This document shows, piece after piece, positions 39,059 to 45,073 of a DNA stretch of 62,204 bases. The stretch is from Lachnospiraceae bacterium. GTDB taxonomy: Bacteria > Bacillota > Clostridia > Lachnospirales > Lachnospiraceae. The translations under genes and the position numbers were made by a program. The notes below the pieces were generated by a model that did no database searches, was not told the origin of the DNA, and saw only the letters and a list, made by a program, of their open reading frames with translations. The stretch covers positions 1 to 62,204 of the forward strand of contig JAKSPO010000010.1 in assembly GCA_024404675.1 (NCBI GenBank), given 5' to 3'. How positions within the stretch are numbered: the stretch's first letter is position 1; each line of letters starts with the position of its first letter.

Positions 39059-39309
39059 GCGATTATCGAATTCCCTGCAGACGTTGCCTTCTTGACGGGA
39101 TCTCCCGTGAGGGCATCGAACGGAAAATAACCGAATACCTTTCATCACTTTCCGAAGAGGAACGAACTCCCTCTGCGCTCTATTCCGAGCGCCTTGCTGT
39201 ATGCGAGTCGTGTGCTTCTCTTGAAAACGGACTCTGCCGAGAATGTGGCTGTTTCGTTCTCTATCGCGCCGGAAAGGCTCAGGCAAGCTGTCCGCTTATG
39301 AAGTGGTGA
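39055..39309 (+). CDS. small Cys-rich DUF6171-like protein
   Basis: An 84-residue protein with cysteine pairs CRRC near residues 8-11 and CESC...CRECGC around residues 50-64, plus SCPLMKW at the end, probably a metal-binding protein. It resembles the DUF6171 group of Lachnospiraceae, whose function is unknown. Its ATG overlaps the abfA stop as ATGA, so it is translated together with the arabinofuranosidase. A function in sugar use is only suggested by position. Confidence 0.72.
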   Translation: MSDYRIPCRRCLLDGISREGIERKITEYLSSLSEEERTPSALYSERLAVCESCASLENGLCRECGCFVLYRAGKAQASCPLMKW

Positions 39310-39319
39310 TCTGTAAACG

Positions 39320-39348
39320 AAAAGGACACGGAAACTCCGTGTCCTTTT
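39320..39348. terminator. bidirectional terminator
   Basis: Perfect 13-base arms AAAAGGACACGGA and TCCGTGTCCTTTT with a three-base loop, flanked by A and T runs on both sides. It serves the abfA unit and the convergent PqqD gene. Confidence 0.9.
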
Positions 39349-39372
39349 AATCATCATAGAATTATCAATGTC

Positions 39373-39639
39373 TTACGAAACGATCACGCCCGCATTGCGA
39401 AGGCCACCGACGAATTTGTTAATCTCGCCTTTGAAGAATTCCTCTGTGCCCTCATACTGCTCCATAAGCTTTGTAAGGAGGTCCGTCTCGGTGATTTCAT
39501 TCTTCAGAAGCTCCATCATAATCTTGCCGCTCTTATTCATACGGATGATGCCGTGAAATTCCTCCGCATTGTCTCCTACTGCAACTGCTACGTAACGGTC
39601 CCCGACCTCACGAATGATAAATTCATATTTCAGTTTCAT
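39373..39639 (-). CDS. PqqD family protein
   Basis: An 88-residue protein of the PqqD fold, the RiPP recognition element that binds leader peptides (family features: IREVGDRYVAVAVG near the start, NKSGKIMMELLKNEIT in the middle, VGGLRNAGVI at the end). No radical SAM enzyme or precursor peptide lies next to it, so it is a solo PqqD as often found in clostridia, and its function is unknown. A near-palindrome ACAGGA CA TCCTGT at 39678-39691 lies 40 bases upstream. Confidence 0.78.
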   Translation of the reverse strand: MKLKYEFIIREVGDRYVAVAVGDNAEEFHGIIRMNKSGKIMMELLKNEITETDLLTKLMEQYEGTEEFFKGEINKFVGGLRNAGVIVS

Positions 39640-39752
39640 CTCGTACCTCCGCTCGATTCAAAAACTCCTCTTCCCTTACAGGACATCCTGTTACTATACT
39701 ACCAAATCCTTTGCTACAATTCAACAACAACTTCGCCCGGCTATGGAGATGA

Positions 39753-39781
39753 TTGACAACATCTCCCGACAATGCTACAAT
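39753..39781 (+). promoter_or_regulatory. promoter of tRNA-Leu(UAG)
   Basis: Plus-strand TTGACA (39753-39758), 17-base spacer and TACAAT (39776-39781), 13 bases before the tRNA. Confidence 0.88.
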
Positions 39782-39794
39782 GAAACAGTTCCGT

Positions 39795-39879
<85 letters not shown>

Positions 39880-39885
39880 ACCTAG

Positions 39886-39926
39886 TAAAATAAGGCAAAG
39901 CGAGAAATCGCTCTGCCTTATTTTTT
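39886..39926 (+). terminator. terminator after tRNA-Leu(UAG)
   Basis: Hairpin with arms AATAAGGCA and TGCCTTATT around GCGA GAAA TCGC, ending in TTTTTT. It lies inside the island, so the element supplies the tRNA's terminator; the former native one is probably the hairpin at 43464-43500. Confidence 0.85.
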
Positions 39927-40090
39927 ATGTCATTTATGGGATTTCCCAAAATTTTTCCCCAAATTTCTGAAAAAAAGAAAAAACGCATCAGCCAATGCGT
40001 CTTCTCCGTTGTTGTAGGGCGGGCATTATGCCTCGCTCCAATATCATTCATTTAATACATTATAGCATGTTCGAGCGAGGGTGTCAGGCA

Positions 40091-40150
40091 ATTTTCTTGA
40101 CAGCAAAGAAAAGGAGCACGAATATGCTTATTATTATTGATTCATCTTAA
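40091..40150 (+). other. short translated leader ahead of the structured RNA (promoter-like TTGACA, ribosome site, eight codons)
   Basis: A TTGACA at 40097-40102, a good ribosome site AAGGAG at 40111-40116 and an ATG at 40124 open a frame MLIIIDSS that stops at 40148-40150, just before the folded region begins. It may be a leader peptide or the 5' remnant of a gene interrupted by the structured RNA. Confidence 0.4.
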
Positions 40151-40620
40151 TGGGCGAGTTGTCGCATTCTGTCGCGACGAGGCTGACAGACGCTTGCCTA
40201 TGAGCAACATTGGGAGATCGTGTGATGCGGAGCGTACTACTCTGCGTGCATCGGCATCCGGGGAGACTTGCCCGGAATAATCAAGGATGTTCGGCGCAGC
40301 CAATTCAATAAGTGTGCCCGGCGGGAACAATCAGACCATCATTGTGAACGTCGTCAGGGGTTGAAGAGCGGACGGATGACCTCGTTATGCCCGGTTTAGT
40401 AATACCGGGTTAAAACTAACCCGCGGGGGCTCCAGGGTGTCGTATGCCGGTACCAATACGAGGAGTCACGCCTATTGTCAGCAATGGCAAGCAAGCAGTT
40501 GCCCGGAGACGCTTGTTGGGGCGTGTGCACATAGCAGTGCAAGTGCAGATGGTCAGCAATACGGATACTTCGCCGATATACGGTGCCAGTCCAGTGCACT
40601 ACTTGAAGTAGATGAGTGCA
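40150..40620 (+). ncRNA. candidate large structured non-coding RNA, family unassigned
   Basis: About 470 bases, GC-rich compared with the AT-rich flanks, with no sensible reading frame but dense complementary helices on the plus strand. Visible stems: TGGGCGAG/CTTGCCTA (40150-40157 with about 40193-40200); GTCGC/GCGAC; GATGCGGAG/CTCTGCGTGCATC; GGCATCC/GGATGT enclosing CCGGG/CCCGG; ACAAT/ATTGT; GACCTCGT/ACGAGGAGTC enclosing CCCGGT/ACCGGG and CGTAT/ATACG; ATTG/CAAT; and GACGC/GGCGT. The multi-helix layout inside a mobile element next to a tRNA recalls ornate large RNAs such as ROOL or GOLLD, or an omega/HEARO RNA without its IscB-type ORF. I cannot assign it without covariance models. No group II domain V or group I core motif was found. 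Confidence 0.6.
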
Positions 40621-40736
40621 ATGAACTTTGTCATGGCAATTGGATTGAAATCGAACGCAAAAGTAAATATATTCAATTACTCAAGGATCTATTATCCGAA
40701 AACAACATATCTTTTCCGGAAGAATACGAAATATAA
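40602..40736 (+). pseudogene. C-terminal protein fragment after the structured RNA
   Basis: A plausible coding tail of about 44 codons (reading LLEVDECNELCHGNWIEIER, then KSKYIQLLKDLLSENNISFP and EEYEI before the stop) without its own in-frame ATG or ribosome site. Composition changes from the structured, GC-rich RNA to normal AT-rich coding sequence here. It could be the 3' part of a gene whose start is the eight-codon frame at 40124. No family is recognised. Confidence 0.4.
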
Positions 40737-40773
40737 CATATTCTTTGGCAAAAGGGGTTGGGATTAATCCCAG

Positions 40774-40836
40774 ACCCTTAAACCAGACCCTCACGAAGTA
40801 CCCTCAATCCAAACCCTCTCCAAGAACCCTCAAAAA
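40774..40836 (+). repeat. five phased 13-bp repeats (ACCCTY iterons)
   Basis: ACCCT(T/C) starts at 40774, 40787, 40800, 40813 and 40826, exactly 13 bases apart. The remaining seven bases of each unit vary, with a preference for CAA/GAA. They follow the palindrome GGGATTAATCCC (about 40760-40771). The fixed period with a conserved hexamer is what an array of protein-binding sites (iterons) or a repetitive RNA looks like. Confidence 0.7.
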
Positions 40837-40881
40837 ATTTGATTATCCAAAAAAAGACCCCTATACCATTTCTGATATAGA

Positions 40882-40916
40882 GATCTTCGTTATGTCATCT
40901 TAACTTAATGACATTG
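40882..40916 (+). repeat. 35-bp inverted repeat, left copy
   Basis: GATCTTCGTTATGTCATCTT followed by AACTTAATGACATTG. Its reverse complement matches 43021-43055 at 34 of 35 positions. The two copies bound a 2174-bp segment. Confidence 0.9.
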
Positions 40917-40959
40917 GAACAAGTTCCTACCCATTAATAATCCTACTCGCTAAAGAAAA

Positions 40960-41337
40960 TTAAGCTTCCTTCTGCTCAACAACCTTCTTGTTGTATCTAC
41001 CGCAAGACTGGCACATTCTGTGAGGTATCATCAACGCACCGCACTCCTGACACTTTACAAAATTCGGAGCGGTCATCTTCCAGTTTGCTCTACGGCTATC
41101 TCTTCTTGCTTTCGAATGTTTATTCTTCGGACCAATAGCAGCTTTTTCAAATTCCGGGGTTCTTCTCCGTCTTTTAAAGTCCGCCGGAGAAACTCTGTTG
41201 CCTGCCTCCCGGGTTAATCCACCGGATTCCGAATCCATACTCTCTTCCGAATCGGATTCAAATCTCTCTTCGTCTTCCTTGATCGCTGCCCCCAGATAGT
41301 CAATTCCCCTTCTTGGTCTAATGGACCTTACCGCCAA
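40960..41337 (-). CDS. ribosomal protein L32-like protein with a foreign N-terminal extension
   Basis: Of 125 residues, the last 57 (about 69-125) are a near-complete bacterial L32: GPKNKHSKARRDSRRANWKM, then the zinc ribbon C96, C99, C109, C112 (CQECG, CQSCG). L32 normally starts MAVPKNK at this point. Here the initiator Met is missing and the frame continues into about 68 upstream residues, rich in acidic and arginine stretches (EDEERFESDSEESMDSESGG, FKRRRRTPEFEK), with its own ATG that overlaps the previous gene by 20 bases. Either rpmF was captured and fused, or this is a specialised L32 paralogue. The housekeeping rpmF is not in the window. It lies inside the inverted-repeat segment. Confidence 0.72.
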   Translation of the reverse strand: MAVRSIRPRRGIDYLGAAIKEDEERFESDSEESMDSESGGLTREAGNRVSPADFKRRRRTPEFEKAAIGPKNKHSKARRDSRRANWKMTAPNFVKCQECGALMIPHRMCQSCGRYNKKVVEQKEA

Positions 41338-41806
41338 TCGGAAAGAGCGGAAGATTTAACGTTGCCCCATACTCCACTAAGACAACATCCTCCAATATTA
41401 CAGCTTCCAAAAATTCCGAAGCACTATTAGAAGATAGCAGAGCCTTAATGCCGTAAAACTTTCCAATCGTATCACAGGAATATTGTTCCGTCAGCACATC
41501 CGTGGAAAGTGTGTGAGATTCTCGATAATACTGTGGTATCGCCAGCGAACCGGTCTGTTTTATGGAATCGCACTGCCAGCCCTCGCTGATTAATTGCTGT
41601 TTCAATTTCCGATACTCTTCCGGGCTCATTTCAAGTCTCTGTCGCACACGTGTTAATGTATGCTCATCTTCCAGAACCACATATTTCTTATATTGATTAA
41701 CATTTCGTCGAAAAGAAGATATCGGAATAAAATAGGATATAACACAGGAAACAAGTAAAATCAAAACCACAATGAAAACTATCATTATAATACGTTTTTT
41801 CTTCAT
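41318..41806 (-). CDS. hypothetical protein with one N-terminal membrane anchor
   Basis: A 162-residue protein from the ATG at 41806, which has GGGAGG nine bases upstream. One hydrophobic segment (residues 6-29, MIVFIVVLILLVSCVISYFI) anchors or exports it, and the remaining 130 residues are soluble with LEMSPEEYRKLKQQLISEGW as a helical part. I recognise no family. It ends 20 bases inside the L32-like gene and follows the secreted-protein pseudogene closely, so all appear to be one operon within the inverted repeats. Confidence 0.6.
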   Translation of the reverse strand: MKKKRIIMIVFIVVLILLVSCVISYFIPISSFRRNVNQYKKYVVLEDEHTLTRVRQRLEMSPEEYRKLKQQLISEGWQCDSIKQTGSLAIPQYYRESHTLSTDVLTEQYSCDTIGKFYGIKALLSSNSASEFLEAVILEDVVLVEYGATLNLPLFPIGGKVH

Positions 41807-41823
41807 CTTCCACGCCCTCCCGT

Positions 41824-42235
41824 CTATAATCCGCACCATTTGAGCATTGTACTAATTGAAATCGTTATTTCATTCATTTTTTTGATGGTAACCGTTGAAC
41901 CATAATTACTTGACATATACGAGTACCACCCTTTTGTTGAAAATGTTATAAATGATCCCCCAATCATATGCATTACAGTACCATCTGCCGCAATCACCGT
42001 CCCCGCATTTACTTTTTTGCAAAAGGCCCTAGCAATATTACTATCTCGGGTTGCATAATGTCCACAATTGCATCCCAAAAGAATCAAAGCACCAATACTT
42101 TTTCTTGGGAGATTATTCACTGCATCTATCGGAAAGGATAAGCCATTTCCATTATTACCTAGCAACAGAAAGGCTTGAAACTCCCGATGTGATAAGCATC
42201 ACAATCAGAAATAGGGCAGATATTCTTCTCTTCAT
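41824..42235 (-). pseudogene. secreted protein gene with frameshift (signal peptide plus mature part in two frames)
   Basis: The ATG at 42235 opens a typical signal peptide, MKRRISALFLIVMLITSGVS then SLSVAR, which stops at 42155. The next frame, open from about 42165 to 41824, carries 112 residues beginning LGNNGNGLSFPIDAVNN and including SIGALILLGCNCGHYATRDS and VNAGTVIAADGTVMH. The parts join sensibly if one base is added or removed near 42160, so the gene is probably broken by a frameshift. The mature part with GCNCGH and ADG segments resembles domains of clostridial surface proteins, but I cannot name the family. Confidence 0.65.
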
Positions 42236-42258
42236 TCTCTTCCACTCCCATAAATTAT

Positions 42259-42314
42259 TGTCAGGGAGTTCCCTGACAACAAAAGTATACCCATTACCCT
42301 CCCACATTGTCAAG
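42259..42314 (-). promoter_or_regulatory. promoter with operator-like palindrome
   Basis: Minus-strand TTGACA (42309-42314), 18-base spacer and TATACT (42285-42290), followed directly by a perfect palindrome with arms TTGTCAGGGA and TCCCTGACAA and a two-base centre at 42259-42280. The palindrome covers the expected transcription start, 24 bases before the signal-peptide ATG, so it fits a repressor operator. Confidence 0.75.
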
Positions 42315-42394
42315 TCTTTTAGTTAAAGTGCTCATTTTTGGAAAAACGGCAGTGTTGTTAAAGTCCTATATAGTATTTCGATTTAATCAATATT

Positions 42395-42977
42395 TCATCT
42401 TCCCCCTTCCGTTCCGAACATCTCCATCTTATATTCCGGTGTCTGGATTAAAAACTTGTACCGTTCGTTGCCACACCGGAACAGGCATCTTGCCTTGGAT
42501 GCGGTCCGGATTACCTTAAACTCGCACTCCTCCAGTTGCAGGAAATCACAGTACTCTGACTCCTCAATGGTTCCCGGATAGAAAAGGAAGCGGTGTGCCG
42601 GAATTGAAAGAAGGGTTTTCGTATAATCGCTCAAATACATGCTGATGCAGCTTCTTCTTTTCGAAATACTCCTGCACTCCCCCGTAACGCTCCTTCTGCT
42701 CCTGATACTTTCCGCAGAGCATCTTCTCATCCTTCTCGGTGATCTGCACCCCAAAGACATCCGACAGCACCACCGGCGCCATACAGGACATCAACGAGGA
42801 TGACACCCAGACGATAATGATGATGAAAAGAAGAATCGGCAGGAACGGGACAAATGCGATAGCGAAAAGGCAGCCGCATCCCAGCCGTCTCGAATGGGTC
42901 TCTTCTTCCGTCTCCTGATTCTTCTTTCCGCCGATCAGGTTGAGAAGAAACAGGATGATTCTCCGTTTCAAAGGCAT
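42395..42977 (-). pseudogene. frameshifted membrane protein of integrative-element type
   Basis: The first frame (42977 to 42564) gives a basic N terminus MPLKRRIILFLLNLIGGKK, a CGC-containing membrane segment (LGCGCLFAIAFVPFLPILLF) and a charged region ending VQEYFEKKKLHQHVFE. Around 42630-42650 the sense continues in another frame, with YTKTLLSIPAHRFLFYPGT, ECEFKVIRTASKARCLFRCG and the end KMEMFGTEGGR at 42395. The whole protein would be about 190 residues. It resembles small membrane proteins encoded in clostridial conjugative elements, but no transfer genes are left here. Confidence 0.55.
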
Positions 42978-43020
42978 CGCTCCTTTCTTTTGGGTATGAA
43001 AAAAGAGCCGGTCCTATGCT

Positions 43021-43055
43021 CAATGTCATTAAGTAAAGATGACATAACGAAGATC
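43021..43055 (-). repeat. 35-bp inverted repeat, right copy
   Basis: Matches the reverse complement of 40882-40916 at 34 of 35 positions. It ends five bases before recognisable integrase coding sequence begins, so one boundary of the inverted-repeat segment is also the break in the integrase. Confidence 0.9.
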
Positions 43056-43056
43056 A

Positions 43057-43239
43057 ATCCACGGATACCGTTTCCACGATCTACGCCACTTCGCCGCGAC
43101 TTATATAATAAAGCAAAGCGGCGATATCAAGCTGGCCCAAGAGATGCTCGGACATGAGCAGATTACGACAACGATGGATACATATGCGAAGTACACCACA
43201 CAAGACATGATTGATAAGGTTAAGGCTTCTCATCTGTAA
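43057..43239 (+). pseudogene. C-terminal fragment of a tyrosine recombinase (integrase)
   Basis: The plus strand encodes IHGYRFHDLRHFAATYIIKQ, then SGDIKLAQEMLGHEQITTTM and DTYAKYTTQDMIDKVKASHL before the stop. These are box II of phage-type integrases: the Arg and His of HDLRH, the LGH His and the catalytic Tyr in TYAKY. Everything N-terminal to this, including the first catalytic Arg, is missing. The fragment lies next to attR, the usual place of such an integrase. Confidence 0.9.
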
Positions 43240-43411
43240 GGGATTTCTGGACATCCCCAAAAAATCCCCAAATCAACAAAAACAAGCCAGCCCTACAACC
43301 CATTACATTTCAGATTTTCGAAAAAGAAAATGCACAAGAAATCCTTATTTTGCTGGGTTTGCAGACATGTACAGACCGTCATCAATGACTACTAACATTT
43401 ATACATTAATA
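43240..43411 (+). other. right inner end of the island
   Basis: No gene. TCCCCAA at about 43254 and TCCCCAAAT at 43265 repeat motifs found at the left end (39956), as expected for integrase arm sites. Confidence 0.5.
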
Positions 43412-43467
43412 AGATTTAGGTTCTGGTCCGTGAGGGTGCAGGTTCAAGTCCTGTTATCCGCAAAAAA
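43412..43467 (+). repeat. attR: partial tRNA-Leu copy (56-bp direct repeat copy 2)
   Basis: Identical to 39824-39879. It lacks the 5' half of the tRNA and cannot give a functional tRNA; it marks the right end of the island. Confidence 0.93.
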
Positions 43468-43500
43468 GCAGGGTGGCATTTAATCATGCCCCCTGCTTTT
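43464..43500. terminator. terminator at the right end of the island
   Basis: Arms AAAAGCAGGG and CCCTGCTTTT with inner GCAT/ATGC pairs. It works on the minus strand for the protease gene and was probably the native terminator of tRNA-Leu before the island entered. Confidence 0.82.
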
Positions 43501-43510
43501 CTATATCATC

Positions 43511-45046
43511 TTACTTCTCCTGAAATCCAACCAGATAATAGCAGCCAACCTTGTACGGATACTCAGACGCAACTCTGACATCAATATAGTAATCGCCTGC
43601 GGCCGGAACACGGAACGAAGCCGCCATCCATTCATCCTCATAATCACTGATGCTGATTAACGCCTCCCGCCCGATGGTATCGGTCGCCATCACACGACCA
43701 TTCGCATCGCGAAAGCAAGCATACAGGTAATCATCGTCATCGTGCCAGTAAGCCATAAGATATACCGTAATCCAGTCGGCTTTATCGACACTGATGCGAA
43801 ATACATCCACGTCCTCGCCCTTCACATAACCGGCCGTCCAATAGTCGTTCTGCAGGCGGTTCGCGGTATTCAGATTGTCGTTCGACTCATATTCAATACT
43901 CGAGGCAATCTCATAAACCTTCTCGCCCTCATCACCGGTTCTGACAACTGTATAGTGAGGACTGTAATCAATACTGGTTAGCTCACCAAAGCGTTTGATT
44001 GTAATCGATTCAGAGCGATCAATCTTACTAAGCTCGGTGATTGCTACCGCAAAATTCAGGTTCTGTCCCTCCTTGTACTGGAAGGTATTGACACCTAACA
44101 CCTCACCGAACTCGTTGACAAGCGGTCCGCCGCTGTTGCCGCCGGAAATCGGAGCGGTAATCTGGATGCAGGCCACACCGTCCCGCTCACGACCTGCTGC
44201 CGAAACGATACCGTTTGAAAAGGTTCCGGTAAGTCCCTTCGAGCTGCCGAGCGTATAAACCGTTTCACCGGTCTTCGCTTCGCCCTCATAGAAGGTAACG
44301 GGCACAGTATCCTTCGCCAATGTCTTAATCACGCAGAAATCGATATTCTTATCGTAGCCCTCCACACGGGAAACCATATAATCGATACCGTCACTCGTAT
44401 AAATACGGGCTGAATATGCCGCCTCCATCACATGAAAATTCGTGAGTACGGTTCCATCCCGATCGATGAAGAACCCGGAGCCAAGTGCGATGCCCTGTCC
44501 AACCTCATCATAGGTACGAATCTCTACAACGCTCACGGAAAGCTTCTCAAAAATCTCCTTGGCAGTCGGAATCACACGCTCCCACTGCGCGGTATAAACC
44601 ATGGGCTCCTTAGCGCTCACAAGCTCCTTATCCCATCCGATAAAGCGATAGCCGTCTCTTGTCACGCGGGGTGCAACAGGCATCTTCCCTGCTGCCAGCT
44701 CCTGCGAAGCATTACCGCTTACAACCTCTCCGCCGTCCGGATCAAAAAGGATTGCAATCGCCGGCGTCCATTTTGCAAAGATAACGGTGTCCTCGGTGAT
44801 ATTCGTGTAATCATTATCCCAACCAACGAAAACATAACCCTCCTTCTCAACCTCCGGAGGGATTGCACTCTCGTTTTTCTCTACCGTCTGCACGAGGGCA
44901 CCCTGTATGCGGTCTCCACCCTCCAGATTAAAGCGAACCTCATAAGGTCCCGTCTTGCCCGTCTTCTTCTCCTGCTTACCGCAGGCTGTCAGTGACAGGA
45001 TTGCCAGAACAACAAGTAATGCCGTAAGAAACCTACTTCTCTTCAT
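43511..45046 (-). CDS. HtrA/trypsin-like serine protease lipoprotein with two InlB-type repeats
   Basis: A 511-residue surface lipoprotein: signal peptide with lipobox LTAC (Cys22). Two Listeria-Bacteroides (InlB B-type) repeats follow at about 35-93 and 97-156, each with the YxFxGWD core. A trypsin-like domain at about 165-340 carries His205 (TNFHVM), Asp236 (NIDFCVI) and Ser305 (GGNSGGPL). The C-terminal 120 residues resemble a pre-peptidase beta domain (DVDVFRISVDKADWITVYLM). No PDZ domain is seen. It probably degrades or processes proteins at the cell surface. The next gene upstream ends 27 bases away. Confidence 0.88.
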   Translation of the reverse strand: MKRSRFLTALLVVLAILSLTACGKQEKKTGKTGPYEVRFNLEGGDRIQGALVQTVEKNESAIPPEVEKEGYVFVGWDNDYTNITEDTVIFAKWTPAIAILFDPDGGEVVSGNASQELAAGKMPVAPRVTRDGYRFIGWDKELVSAKEPMVYTAQWERVIPTAKEIFEKLSVSVVEIRTYDEVGQGIALGSGFFIDRDGTVLTNFHVMEAAYSARIYTSDGIDYMVSRVEGYDKNIDFCVIKTLAKDTVPVTFYEGEAKTGETVYTLGSSKGLTGTFSNGIVSAAGRERDGVACIQITAPISGGNSGGPLVNEFGEVLGVNTFQYKEGQNLNFAVAITELSKIDRSESITIKRFGELTSIDYSPHYTVVRTGDEGEKVYEIASSIEYESNDNLNTANRLQNDYWTAGYVKGEDVDVFRISVDKADWITVYLMAYWHDDDDYLYACFRDANGRVMATDTIGREALISISDYEDEWMAASFRVPAAGDYYIDVRVASEYPYKVGCYYLVGFQEK

Positions 45047-45073
45047 CGTCAGTTCCTCCTTGTTATGATTCTA

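Noticed and set aside
40312-40322. GTGTGCCCGGC as the 5' end of a group II intron
   Set aside because: The match to common clostridial group II introns ends after eleven bases and no domain V or reverse transcriptase follows.
40150-40620. Group I or group II intron, RNase P RNA, tmRNA or SRP RNA
   Set aside because: I looked for a group II domain V, group I core segments, the RNase P and tmRNA consensus blocks and found none. A covariance search is needed to settle it.
41387-41458. Truncated or hidden CRISPR or toxin-antitoxin genes in the island
   Set aside because: Two adjacent small genes are present, but neither shows a known toxin or antitoxin fold, and the operon also holds an L32-like gene.
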